The notes beneath the pieces were generated by a model. It made no database searches and was not told where the DNA came from. It was given only the letters and a program-made list of their open reading frames with translations. From Tubiluchus corallicola (lineage: Eukaryota > Priapulida > Priapulimorpha > Priapulimorphida > Tubiluchidae), in NCBI GenBank assembly GCA_030141605.1, contig JAQGDQ010000510.1, positions 70,001 to 134,000 on the forward strand: a stretch of DNA of 64,000 nt, given 5' to 3'. The position numbers and the translations under genes were made by a program. Below, piece by piece: positions 1-12,000 of the stretch (the first letter of the stretch is position 1; every line of letters starts with the position of its first letter).

Positions 1-189
1 ATCGAATGGTATTTTGGTGGACACTCAACCTCAAAATCGCAAGGTCCGATTTTAGTGTTGAAATATTCGCGAAATAACGTTAATAAAAACGTTACAGTTA
101 GAACCTTTCGTTCAGACAATGCACTTTTAAAACAGCTAAATGAGTGCGAACATCAAAGTTGTGACAACTTCTTAGGTGATCAGAAATAA
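1..189 (+). CDS. Possible C-terminal coding end of a gene cut by the window edge
   Basis: Reading from base 1 in frame 1, the sequence is open for 62 codons and ends in TAA at 187-189. The peptide contains an NVT sequon and closes with a cysteine pair (CEHQSCDNF). An open frame of this length at the edge of AT-rich DNA, followed by non-coding sequence, fits the last exon of a gene lying to the left. I do not recognise the family. It could also be a chance open frame. Confidence 0.3.
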   Translation: MEWYFGGHSTSKSQGPILVLKYSRNNVNKNVTVRTFRSDNALLKQLNECEHQSCDNFLGDQK

Positions 190-911
190 GTAAAACTATA
201 TTACTAAAATTTTATAAAATAAAATTAAAACTAAGTAATTTAATTAAATTATTATTAATTACAATTATACGCATAATCTAAACAGTAGCACATTCACTCT
301 TTATAAAAAAGTTTGTGCTTCCGCTATGCACGCAATTGAGTGCATGTACTTCCGCTAAGACTCTGCGCCGTTATGAAATGACCGCCGTTATATCAAATTG
401 CAGTTGAAGTGTGGTGACCGCTAACAAGAACAATTTCTCGAATATTGTTTGATTCACTGTTTACATTTTTCAATACACGCAACGCACGAAAGGCATTTGG
501 AAAGATTTTACGAAGCGTAAAACCGCTGAAGATTATTATTTTTTGACTTCGTCTTGCCGACACAAAGCAATAAAACTCGTTTTTTATTTTGTGCAGCACG
601 ACATTGGACGTCAAACTGGTGAATTCTTGCTTAAAGCTTTAGAGAGAAGAATTTATCAGCATCGGCTAACGACAAGAACATGTTCTGCGCAAACTGATCT
701 ACTTCTACGGAAGATAAAAGAAGCAGTTCACAGAAAGAATTACAATGTTAGCAATAAAGTCTAGCAGCATGAAAGAATCCAGTTAACTTCAAAACGGGCA
801 GACTCTCTCTCTCCCTTTCTCGCTCTTTCTCACACTCTCTCTTTCTCTCCCTCTCTTTCTCTCACTTTTTCTCCCTGATTAACTGGCAGAGGAGTTGAAG
901 TTTAAATTTTT
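190..911. other. Non-coding stretch with CT-rich tract
   Basis: No supported gene. Short open frames here start at non-ATG codons and match nothing I recognise. A polypyrimidine microsatellite (CT/CTTT type) occupies about 801-876. Confidence 0.5.
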
Positions 912-1033
912 ATGTTTTATAAAGCGTCACTGCCGATTGAGGTCCTGCTTGCAAAAAGGCAGTGTGTAAGTGGAATAAAATTTCAAGACAAATTTTTAAG
1001 CTTTATGTAAGTTGAGGGTTTTCTTGGGCTTTA
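912..1033 (+). repeat. Dispersed repeat A, copy 1
   Basis: About 120 bp that align by eye with 36427-36546. Shared blocks include TGCCGATTGA, GGCAGT.TGTAAGTG, and AAGCTTTATGT followed by GGGTTTTC. A shorter third match lies at 51978-52015. No coding potential; probably a fragment of an old dispersed element. Confidence 0.7.
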
Positions 1034-3289
1034 AGAGCAGAACGTATATAGCCTGGCTGCTGACAGGTGAAACGACGAAGATTACTTATTTCTCTCCCTA
1101 CACAGAAAACTAAGTCTGGAGGTTCTAGTTTTACATTCCGAAGAAATTGTGTCACAATGTCCACACACCAAGACCGCCAGATAAGCAATCGGCCACTCTG
1201 TTGTCCCCTTATGAAGGCACTTGATCATGTGATTTATTGCACCCTGGAGCCGTAGCTTGGAAGAGTCCACATACTTTGATATAACCGTTTTTCGCTGTCT
1301 ATCCAGGGGGTGACTACATCCTAAAGTCAATGGTCCGACTGTCGACAATAATTTTACTACTGACAAACTATGTCTAATAATCTCGTATCATTCCACGCAT
1401 AATCGAACCGTGGAGGCTATTTACATCATTATTAATTAATCAATTATATTAAGCTACCCTTTAACCACCTGGGTACTTATTAGGTGGTAAATTGATTATT
1501 ATGATAATAAATTCCCGAATACACTTATGAAGCTATAGATTTGTTTTCAAATTGCGTAAACTTACATGTAGAAACCATAGATTAGATTAAAGCAATTAGC
1601 CAAGTAAGTAGCAAGCCTCCTTCCACGTAAGGCAAAAAGCCAACTGTCCTTGACAAACAGCTCGAACTTATTTTAACACTTTATTTAAATTCGAAGTTGT
1701 GTCTTAATGGTGTAAAAATTATAACAGCAATATGTCGCGGCAAAACGGGAACTCACTCGTTCAAATGTTTAGATATAGAGAGAATAGAGAGAAGCCAGAC
1801 ATCAGGTTACATTCATGCTTTTACGTTTAAATTGCAGACCTACCTACAGTATGTGCTGGTAAAATCAGTTATTAACGAGTCACAAATCCATTTTGATCGA
1901 GCAGGATGACACGGTTAAAGTTCTTGTGTAGTGGCAATGATATTACTGGCGTCAAACATATTGCTCTGTCCCTCCGCCCCCGCTGCAACGTGGTGTATTT
2001 AAACCCTTTTACGCCTTTCAAAAATGTAGCTAATGAAAACTCGATGCAGAATTTAGATAACAAATTATCAATTTTAAAAAATATAATAAACTCAAAGTCT
2101 ATAACCAAAAGGTGAAATGCTCCTACAATATAAAACGGTCAGTAAAACTTGACCATGTAGCAAAAATTATCGAGCTAGTCTGAACTGATTCCATAAAGCA
2201 AGAATGTTCTCAAAGAAGAGACGCTCAGCAGCATTCGGGACAACAGCTCACGCGGGACAACTGTCAGAGCTAAACAAAACTAAACTAAACAACATGACAG
2301 TCACAATTAATGTCTAATCAGCAGATAAACTGATTGCTCTTTTCATAAACACAAATTTACGAAGTAGCAGCTTTTTTAAAACGAAATTAACAGTTCAAGT
2401 AGCCAAAAAATGACTTTTCAATTTAAACAGAATGTAGATACGAAGTGTCAAAGCACTAAACAATGCAGAGACATAAATATAATAAAGAAACTAAGCCAGT
2501 TAGCCTTGCTTTACAATAAACGATTATTAAGTCTCTCTTGTCTTTAAACATACGAACATCAAGTCTGCGATGTATTTTTTCTATATTAACATCTTGTGCT
2601 CGTCTGCAAGATTTAATCAGTTTTTGTATTTTTCCGCTCGCGAAGCTACGGAAATAGAATAAAAATTTGACTGTTCCATTCTATTAGACGCCCCTTATAT
2701 TGAATGCACGAGTCACATAAGTCCCAATTACATTGATGCATAATACAAGTTTGACCATATTTGAATTAATTTTGATCTGCAAAGATCTCATTGAGGTTTA
2801 TAAAAACTGGTCAGAAAATAAAACATTTTGTTTTATCCTTATTTAAAGTTTATCAAATAGTTGCTTTTATCTAAACTTGCAAAGTCATAAACTAAACTAA
2901 AATGCATATTTTTTGATTGCAAAATGGTTTAATCAGCAACTCATAGATGTAAGCGTTGTGCATTTCTTCCTATAAACGAAACTAGAATATGTATTTCCAT
3001 CAATTCACTTGCAATTTCAATTGACAATAATAAAATCTAGAACAAGGCTAATATTTTTCCCTCTAACTAACGGAAAGTTGAGTTTTTTCATAACAGCGTT
3101 AGAGAGAACTACAACGTAGACCGGCTCAACTCATAGTTTTTACACACGACAAGCTCTTTCGCTAAACACTATCCATTTCGACAGTTATTTCTTGTCCATC
3201 ACAGTCCGTGGGGATACTATTAACGCTTCACAAAGAAAAATTTCTCTTTCTCTTAACTTAAACATAGTTGTTCAGCCCACATTCGGGCT
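1034..3289. other. Intergenic DNA, nothing recognised
   Basis: AT-rich, with frequent stops in all frames. I see no coding domain, RNA gene or clear repeat. Confidence 0.5.
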
Positions 3290-3770
3290 TTTCCGTTGAA
3301 TGGAGGAAATTTTGGTACAAGTAGGATTGGTACAGCCAAGTTTGGTAATAGGAAATTTTAGTAAGCAGGAAGTTTTGGTACAGGTAAAATGGTACTATGA
3401 TCTTTTGGTATCGGGAATTTTTGGTACTAGGTAAATTTGGTACTATGATCTTTAGGTACAAACAATCTTTGATCTAAGGAAAATGTTACATTGGAAAAAC
3501 TTGGTACGGGAAAAATATGGTACCAGTATTGTTTGGTACTAAAAATATAGATACAAGGAAGTTTTGGGACCAAAAAATATTACAAGAAAAATTTCGTATA
3601 GGTAAGTTTAATACTGAAAATTTGGCAGCAAATAAAAAAGAGCATTTCTATATCTCAGCACAAAAAATTTGTTTCCACTGGAAAATAGGGAAATTCCCTA
3701 TAAGGAAGTTTATCCAGCAAGGAGGAAATTTGGTTCTGAGAAAGCCTGAGCTATTAAAAACCTCATAAAA
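3290..3770 (+). repeat. Degenerate 18-bp satellite, left arm of a foldback-like structure
   Basis: About 25 diverged units with consensus near AGGAAATTTTGGTACAAG. In one frame they read as the hexapeptide TRKFG(D/G). The same unit occurs in reverse complement at 4437-4665, so the two arrays are arms of a large imperfect inverted repeat. Units are strongly diverged, which points to age. Confidence 0.75.
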
Positions 3771-3849
3771 TACCATAAATAATAGTGATTGGCAGGTAAA
3801 AGCATTTTGCATAAAATCGGAACTGAACTTAATTCATTGTAATTGTCAA

Positions 3850-4436
3850 ATGTGTCACATACTGTCACGCAAGCACATTTGTTATAATCATTTTCACTGT
3901 CAACAACATTATCGGTGTCGTATTTGCCATAAGCATCACTGTTTTCGTCTTCATCAATATCATTATCACCATCGTCATCTTTGTCATCACTATCAGTGCA
4001 GTTACCTTCATCCTTCTCCATCTATTAGCACATCAACAACAGCAATAACAAAACGTTGGCAAGGACAATGATTATTATAATGTCGGTGCACGCCAACATC
4101 ACTGCCAACAACATCAACAGTTGCAACAATTTCGACGGCTGCAACAACAGGTGCAACAGCAACAGCAGCAGAATCAACAACAACAACAGCGACAGGAGCA
4201 GCAGCAGAGTAACAAATACCAAAATGGCAATAACGATAATGATAATCAGCATGACGAGGACAACAAAGCAGCAAGAAACTAACATACAACAAGAATAACA
4301 ACAACAATAACCACAATAATTATGACGATGATGATGATGATGATAAGTATGACAATGATGATTATAGTGGTAGCAGAAATCACAACAGAAGAGCGAGCAA
4401 CAATGCAACAATGCGAGCCTCCATTGCTTTTTCGTA
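3850..4436. repeat. Trinucleotide-rich core between the inverted 18-bp arrays
   Basis: Low-complexity DNA. CAT/ATC-rich sequence lies on the left (3855-4025), CAA/CAG-rich in the middle (4025-4215), and GAT-rich on the right with a clean (GAT)6 near 4325-4345. The ATC-rich left and GAT-rich right are themselves complementary, continuing the inverted symmetry of the flanking arms. Open frames here are repeat artefacts. Confidence 0.75.
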
Positions 4437-4665
4437 GCAGCACCAAAGTTTCCGTGTACCAAACTATCTCTGTGTCAAATTTTCCTAGCGTCAAACTTTC
4501 CCAGCACTAAACTTTATTAATACCAGTTAGTGTTCTGTACAATTTGTACCTTGTACTGTACTTACGAGTACCAAATTTTCTCTGTGCCAAATTTTCCCAC
4601 TGCCAACATTTCCTTGTATCAAATTTACGAGCATCAAATTTACATCTACAAAACTTTCTAATATC
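4437..4665 (-). repeat. Degenerate 18-bp satellite, right (inverted) arm
   Basis: Reverse complement of the unit in the array at 3290-3770, seen on the + strand as GTACCAAATTTTC-type words at an 18-bp spacing. It is about half as long as the left arm. Confidence 0.75.
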
Positions 4666-6000
4666 GCACACCTTTTCTGCTCCATCATCTCTCGGGTAAA
4701 TAAGCATACCCTTATGCTATTGGGTAAGACTGCGAAGTAGGACAACAAACAGCCCCGGCGGAAACGTGTACGGGTTTGGCACACACGTTACCTAGCAGCA
4801 GCAGCCCCAGCAACTCTTGACTTCAAAGAAACACTGCTTCATCAGCGTAGCGAATGACTAGTGAAAAGTTAGACTGGCGAATGATAGCCTAGCGAATGTA
4901 TCACTATCTAACTGCTAGCTGGCGAAGTAGGTGATTACCACCTAATTATATGTAAGCAGGGAAATGAGTGGTCAGAGACATTTCGACTGAGAAAATCTTA
5001 CAAGCAATGTCCTATCTCATCAGGTGTGGCGACAGTAATGCGAGATGAGCATAAGAAGTTTATTTTTATTTTTTCATCGTTACAACCAAAAGATTGAATT
5101 ACAGTACAGCATAAAATTGCAATATAAAAACTTTGAAAGGAATAAGCAAGCAAGAACATACAGCGACAAGCGCTATTACACTATTACAAGATACGTGATT
5201 AAAATGAATAAAAAAAAGTTTGGAAATTAAATATGACGTATGGGATAAAACTATTCTTGAATCTCTCTGTTCGGCATCTAGTTAAGGGCTATTCCAAATG
5301 GTGGCGACTACTATACCTGTGAGTATGGGCATCTGGCAATAGACTGTGAATGCTTGGATTTTGAATTGATAAGAACAACTTTTTGCAAGAATTTTGGCGA
5401 CGGTTAAATAAAGGTTGAAGTTCAGGCAAAATTAGAGTATTTGCATACTTTTCATTTGGAAAAATAATAGGTTGTATAACTAAACATTGCTGTGGATGCA
5501 CCCAATCCAGGCAAAGAAACGACAAAAATCTGAATTGAACTGTGCGATAGACCTGCAAGTTATTGAAATAACAGATAACAACAGAGAATGTAGCTACGTG
5601 TAAAAATCAAATGTGTTTGATAGGCGGGTTATACTACTACACTGGAGCTTGGGTCAAATGACTAAGACTGGCTTCGTTTTAGACATTTTAATCTACAGGC
5701 GCAAAAACAAATATTTATACAAAGCTAAATTAAATTGCTTGACAGAGACAATCGAGTTAACAAACATGACTAGCAAGCAGTTTGTTAGAAATTGTACCAA
5801 TACCAAATACGGTTAATACCATTTAAACACCATTATCGTGCAAATTAAAAGGCAGCAATCATAAGAAATGTTGACTAATTCATTTAGGGATAGCTTGGAT
5901 TAAATAATTCAGTGCCAGAAAACACAGATTTAAATCACGCTCTGACACTTCTTTTGCTGGCTCACCTGGGTTATTCCGAAGATTCAAGTTTCTTCAAGAC
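4666..6000. other. Intergenic DNA, nothing recognised
   Basis: No supported gene or clear repeat. An 89-codon open frame on the - strand (5289-5558) has no recognisable domain. Confidence 0.4.
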
Positions 6001-7068
6001 TTAGTTCTTTGTGTTGTTTATATCAAAGTTTGTAAACTGGTTGAAGATTTGTGTAAATAACCAGTGACAAACAATATGATTTCCTGCATAGTCTGTAAGA
6101 TTATGCACAGATTTATTATGAAAAACGGTCAGCTGCATGGAAAAACCCAATTCCGTATGTCGTAACGTCCTCACAAAAACCTAGTGCTACATAAGTCCAG
6201 ATGAGCTTCCATTCACATGGAAGAAAGTACAATTTCTGGTGATTTTCATAGAAGTACGCATTGCAGCAATTTTGGTTAACCAAGCAACCACAAAACTTTT
6301 TTTCACAGTCGAATGAGATGTTTTTGAAAATCCTTATTGGAATTACAAAATTTTCCAAATCTTAGAACTACTCCAGAGCCCAAACTCATCAGATATTTGA
6401 TTAGAGATGGTGGGTCACTTGCGACATTAAGCGTTTTACTTGTCTGAAGCTGATTGGAGCTGCTGAGCAAATATTTCCAATGAGATCCTGCAATATCACA
6501 AGCAAAAGCCATCTTTGCTCGTCTGTCATATTCTTGAAATGAAACGAAAAGTTCTTCAAGTGGCTTGGCGATAATAATGTCCACGTCTAGTACTAAAACT
6601 TGGTTGAAGTTTGGAGTGTTTCATGTAGAAATGTCCAGGCTGTCATTTCAAGCTTCCTTGTATGAAGCCAGTTCTCCCCTCTTGGATAATACGGATTGTG
6701 GAAGGACACGTCAAAGGATATCAAGTTTTTCCAGAATACAAATATTTAAAGCAGTTCTTCCTGCATGTGAATGGTTTCAGCTATGTCATGAAAATGAATA
6801 AATGAATATGTGACCATGAGAGCAAATTTTAAAAGGACTTCTAGGACTAATAATTCTAGGATTAATTTCTGCTTCATTAAACATGCGGTAATAGCAACAT
6901 GGATTGCTGTAAGCTTTTGCTGTAAACTTAATGTTTGACGTTTTGCAGAATCCACTGCCAGGTATCTTTTGGCGTCAAACGCATAAGTGGGAAGAAAAAG
7001 AACACCAAACAACAAAACAAGAATTCCTACGAATTGCAGTTTTTTGACTTAGTTGCATTTTTGCACAT
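6001..7068 (-). pseudogene. GT8 glycosyltransferase pseudogene (GXYLT-like)
   Basis: A decayed copy of a type II membrane GT8 enzyme, read across four or more frame changes. In order there is an ATG at 7068, a hydrophobic anchor (ILVLLFGVLFLPTYAF), the domain start IHVAITAC, a block with HNPYYPRGENW, the metal-binding DVD in VLVLDVDIIIAKP (about 6575), SGVVL, the late motif YFYENHQKLYFLPCEW, a C-terminal CEDVTTYGIGFFH, and a final stop at 6001-6003. An in-frame TAA lies at 6746-6748. Breaks fall near 7020, 6600, 6350 and a T5 run near 6125. The total is about 356 codons without introns, so it is either a former single-exon gene or a retrocopy. Known GXYLT enzymes add xylose to O-glucose on EGF repeats. 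Assignment within GT8 is tentative; GT8 itself is well supported. Confidence 0.8.
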
Positions 7069-9029
7069 TTTGTATGCTAACTGCCTTGCGACCAGTAGTA
7101 ATAAATAAGCTGCGTTGTAAAACTATACAGCGCATTACCAATGTGAATGAATAGACATGTTATTCCCTTCACACTTGTGATCATTTCAGGTAAAAACAGC
7201 GCCTCAATAACATGCAAGTAAATCATATAGCAGTTATTTTATAAGAATGCAGAACAAGTGACTAAACACGACTCACCAACTTTGCACGAGAACATACTGT
7301 GCAGTACAGTAATATGGAAAGCACCTGGCTTCAGGCCGTGATTGGCCGGTCAGTGTTACTTGTTGCGAAGCAACCATAATCTCACAGCAGGTAAATTTTT
7401 CAATGTTTTTGCATGGCCCTAGCAGTGAAATAAACAGACCTGGATAACTGCGCTTGGTGCTGAGCTTGGGTGGCACCCTGCCACCTTCTGTCCCTTACAA
7501 AAAAAACGCAGGCGGCAGTGTGCTGCCTTCTGTTGCGAAAGCATGATATGACTTCACAAACTGAAAATGCAAGAGCCGGTATTAAAACAGTAAGCAATGA
7601 ATATAAGGCATGAACTTTTGCAGAGAAAACCTCGTGTGAGCAATCATGGGTAACTCTACTTATGAACCTATAATTCAGAAAAAGCTGCTACTTTTAAATA
7701 AATGAACACTGGGTAGAATGTTTGCACATTGTTGATTATAAGTGTATTTCTACGCAAAATTTTTTTGGGACTTTTGCTAGTCACTTACAAATGTTTAAAC
7801 AAATGCCCTCATGAATAGAACAGTAACCAGTTTGTTATCATCTAATTACGTCTGTGGTCATACGGTAGCAGAAAAGTGATAGCGCTTAGAAGACCTATTT
7901 TGAATGGTGCGGCCATGAAGGAGTTAATATAATTAGCTAATGTATAATGGTGTATTCTATCACATGTTCTGCCAAATCATAACACGTTATTCATTAATTT
8001 TTATAATGCTGGATCTGCACTTCATTACATATATTTCTTAGATTGTGTAAGTGGCGTATGGCTCAAGCACGTTCAGAAGAATGCCCTCTTGCTTTAATTT
8101 CAACACGTTCTCAGTAAATTTTTGGTACATCCATCTCTAACTGTACAACGAGCTTGATTCTGAAAGCTAGTCTCTCACAAACAAAACAACCTTGTGCAAA
8201 TTCGTACAGTTTCCTTCACTGCACAAAACCAACTGTCTCTAAAATCATCTTGAGCTTTGTCGCTAATCCTTGTTAGAAAGTGTGCACGGATTTCTTATAT
8301 TCGTGGCCACAATTAGTACTTCATGCGCACGAGATACTAAGTTAGAGGTTTTTCTCATGGTTGACCTTCGGATGCTCCATGGAAATTCGTGTAACATTGC
8401 GAATTTAAATGTGTGGCAAATCAGTATTACACAAAACGAATTTGCTCATAATAGGTCTAGTATGCGAATAAATTAATACAATAACTTAGTTCACAGGATT
8501 CATCAAAAGTCAGTTGAACCTAATAAATAAAGGATTTACAGAGGAAAGCAGTACAAATCACCTTTGTCAGTATGTACAAAATAATACGGATATTCACACA
8601 CAGAAATTATAATTTTCGGAGAGTTTAATATTTTTTGCAAGTTTAATGCAAAAAATTCAAGTGTTACAAAACCATAAGACAGATTTCCCATGTTTGACTA
8701 CAATTAGCCATAGAAAATCTGCCATTCTTAGCTTGCTGATAAATTATAATTTTGTAACGTAATAATGTATTTGGGTATGTGAAACACCATTGTGGACTTT
8801 GTTTTAGTGTTTTGACTTTCGTGATTTGCAAAAGATCTGCGAGCAGATAGTGGAAATTCGACGAGTAACAAAAAGTTGTATTAACAGTTTTTGTTAACAA
8901 GGAAAAAAATCAATTTCAGATCGCGTTTTCCAAATACGACGTGATTTAAATGGTTCATTGCTTTCCAAATTTCGTGACCTCAATATTGTATATAGATAAA
9001 TATGTGACAAATTTTTATCTGTAACCACA
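7069..9029. other. Intergenic DNA upstream of the GT49 gene
   Basis: No recognisable coding domain or repeat array. The region separates the divergently oriented GT8 pseudogene and GT49 gene, so any shared promoter would lie here. A TATA-like TATATAG occurs near 8990, close to the GT49 start codon, but I cannot judge its use. Confidence 0.35.
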
Positions 9030-12000
9030 ATGTCTTTCACCTGCTTCAAGGCATTTCCTGTAAGAAAAATAAAAAATGGATGTAGAAAACTTGTAAAAAT
9101 CGTTTTAGTTCTTTTCGTTTTTACATACCTTAGTGTTTTTACTGATCTGAGTGATCATGGTTCTAGTGATAGAAAGTTTGGTGAATTTTCAATCCATATG
9201 AAGATTGACAATAAAAAAGTATTCAACTTTGTAGCGTTAGAAAATCTAGTGCAATTTTCATGCATTTCTACAAATAAAGAAAATGGTGAAGGAAGCGGTA
9301 CAGTGGAATTACCGTCTGTGAACAAACACAGTTCAACTAAAGAACTGCATTTTGCAAAAGTAAAATTTCAAAATACTATAGTCTCAGTGGCTTACGTTAA
9401 TTCGGCTAACCAGTATGTGAAGTTTGAAAAGGTATTGAAGTTCATACCTGCCACAAAGCAGTTTCCTCGTGAAGCATTGACAATAGCTACACAATGCTCC
9501 TGGCAGCACTTACAGCATTTGCTTCAGTTAACAGAAAGACACAATGGACCTATATCAGCAGCATTGTATGTGCCTGGTGACAACTTTGACTTTGTTATAA
9601 ACTCTGTCTTGTATATTAGAAAGTGCTATCCCAAATTTATGGAACAAGTAACAATTTCTTTATTTTTTCCAGGAACTGATGTTCCGTACACTAGGGGTAT
9701 TATGTGTTACGATGGGCGCGAAATAAACTCATCATTGCCTCTATCCAGTGGACCAGACATAACTGAGTATGGTCTTTATCCGATTAACGTGGGTCGTAAT
9801 ACAGCTCGACTGGCAGTTGATACAAAATACGTCTTACTAATGGACGTTGAACTAAAGCCTTCAATGAATCTTATGGAACAATTTATACAGATGATGAGTA
9901 AGAGAAAACGCAAAGAAACTGCAAAATCTGTTTATGTTTTACCAGTTTTTGAAATTTCTGAGGATCAACAGTTACCAGAAGATAAACGTCAACTATTGAA
10001 ATTGATCAGCAAACACAAGGCACAATTATTCCATCAGGTATTTTTGGCAGTAAGACAGGAATATAACAAGTCATATAGATTTCAACACTAATTGCAAAAT
10101 CAGAGAAAAACCCCAAAGTACTTATTAAGCAAAACAGAGATAAGAAATTAATGAAAAACATACTGGGTAAAACTTACAACCAAAAGAATTAAAAACCAAT
10201 AATTGCAATATTCAAGTTCGTCTTTTTGCTAAAGTTTCGCACCTAAAAACAGTAGCAATTTTTAAAAACTATTCTGCGTTAAAAACCTGCGTTTGCTGGT
10301 TTCACTGGTATTACAAAATAATAAGATCAATATAGAAATTTAATACTAATGATACTTTTTATACATTAATACTGCGAGAGCCTCAAAATATTTTGTTAGG
10401 TATTAGATAACACCAGCTATCTTTATGATGTAAAGCAAAATGAACAGGCAACCAAGATAATTGGTAACGAAATTGTTTTAAAAATATGCAGATTATTTAC
10501 ATCAAAACAGATGTAATTAATTTGATTTTGCAAGGTAAGGTTGATAGAGACTTTACAAAACCACGCAATATACATTCACCTTTTGGCAAATTTAATCAGA
10601 TTATCAAATGGTGTGCTATTTGCAACATAAAGGCGACAAGCTTTGTTTGCTGTTGTCAAGTAATTAGATTCAGTCAGTTATTCCCGATTCCTATTAACTA
10701 AGATTTAAAATTTTTGTTAAAAGCAACATCAGCACATCAGGGCATAGACAACGAACATCTCCCCTAAACAAAACTTACATCATGATGGTTAGTGATGTTA
10801 ATTTCAAGTACTGATCCTCTAAACGATTTTCACTATGGGAAAATTTTGTACACACATTATGAAGCTTCGCCAAAGAAATTGGCTCTGATAGAAACATGAT
10901 GATCAGCATGTTGAAGCAATGATGCTGCATGTGCTTGAATGTTTGAGTTTTTTGAATATTGTTGTCACAAAAACGTAATGCCTGTTTTATATAAGATCTA
11001 CAGTAAGGAACCAAGATAAAATTGCATGCCTTTTAATCATTTAAAATAGAACTTAGCATTCTGCAATACCAATTGTTTGTAATTTTCACATTACTATAAG
11101 CTGAGTTCTCTTGGTCTATTCTCTTTATTCACTATTCTTCTTAAAAATTCGTCTGATGGTTCGAAAAATTGCCTGACAGTCGAAATCGACATGTTAATAT
11201 ATGAAAATTTTTCATATCGCAAAATTATTTACCATGTTGCTTTCCTTTCAGGAAACATGCTCGAGCTGCCATACTATCCCATATTATGAGCTATGGCAAA
11301 ATATAGAAACACCAAATCAACTAGAGACATTTTTTGTCAGTAAATGGATACCTCCACGATGGGAGCCTGTTTACATTTGTAAGTATGTTAACTGTTTGGA
11401 ATGACAGAACTTCACTCATAAACATGGTCACTGGACACGAAAACCCACTAGTTCAAGTTAGACCTTGAAAACTATCACAGAGAACGTACAGAGGTACATT
11501 TGGATGAGCAACAGCATTATTCACTCTCATATGGCAGCCAACAATTACACAGAAGTCCATCCTTAAGCTGAACTTTGATTTGGTTCACCATCACATGGTT
11601 CTGCAAGACTTCAACCAACTCAAACCTCGAAGTTTTGGCGAATCTCTGTCTTTCCCCGGTTCGTCTTCTCCGTAACTATGCCAGGTCTCAGTCTAGTACA
11701 ATAATGTACACGTTCTCCTACAGATTCTGCTATCAGTTATAATGTACAGTTGCCTCTAATTTAAGTTATGCCTTCAGACCTATGACCACGTATATTGGCT
11801 ACCAGATTTTTCCAGGTTTGTAGCGCTTAATTTTCTTGGGAAGGCTATCATCTTTAATGAAACGAAGTTTATCAACGTATTCTAACAAGCCTTCTCTTAA
11901 TGTGCAGAATAATTCAATTCCTTTGACTTTGTTTACAAGCACCTAACTACATTTTTGTTGTATCGCTCTCTTTTCCACAGGCCAATTAATTTATTTACCT

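Noticed and set aside
3850-4510. His-, Leu- and Asn-rich small proteins
   Set aside because: Artefacts of CAT/CAA/GAT low-complexity DNA.
5289-5558. 89-codon - strand frame as a piece of the GT8 pseudogene
   Set aside because: FPNEKYAN resembles a GT8 segment, but it lies downstream of the pseudogene's C-terminus and no other motif supports it.
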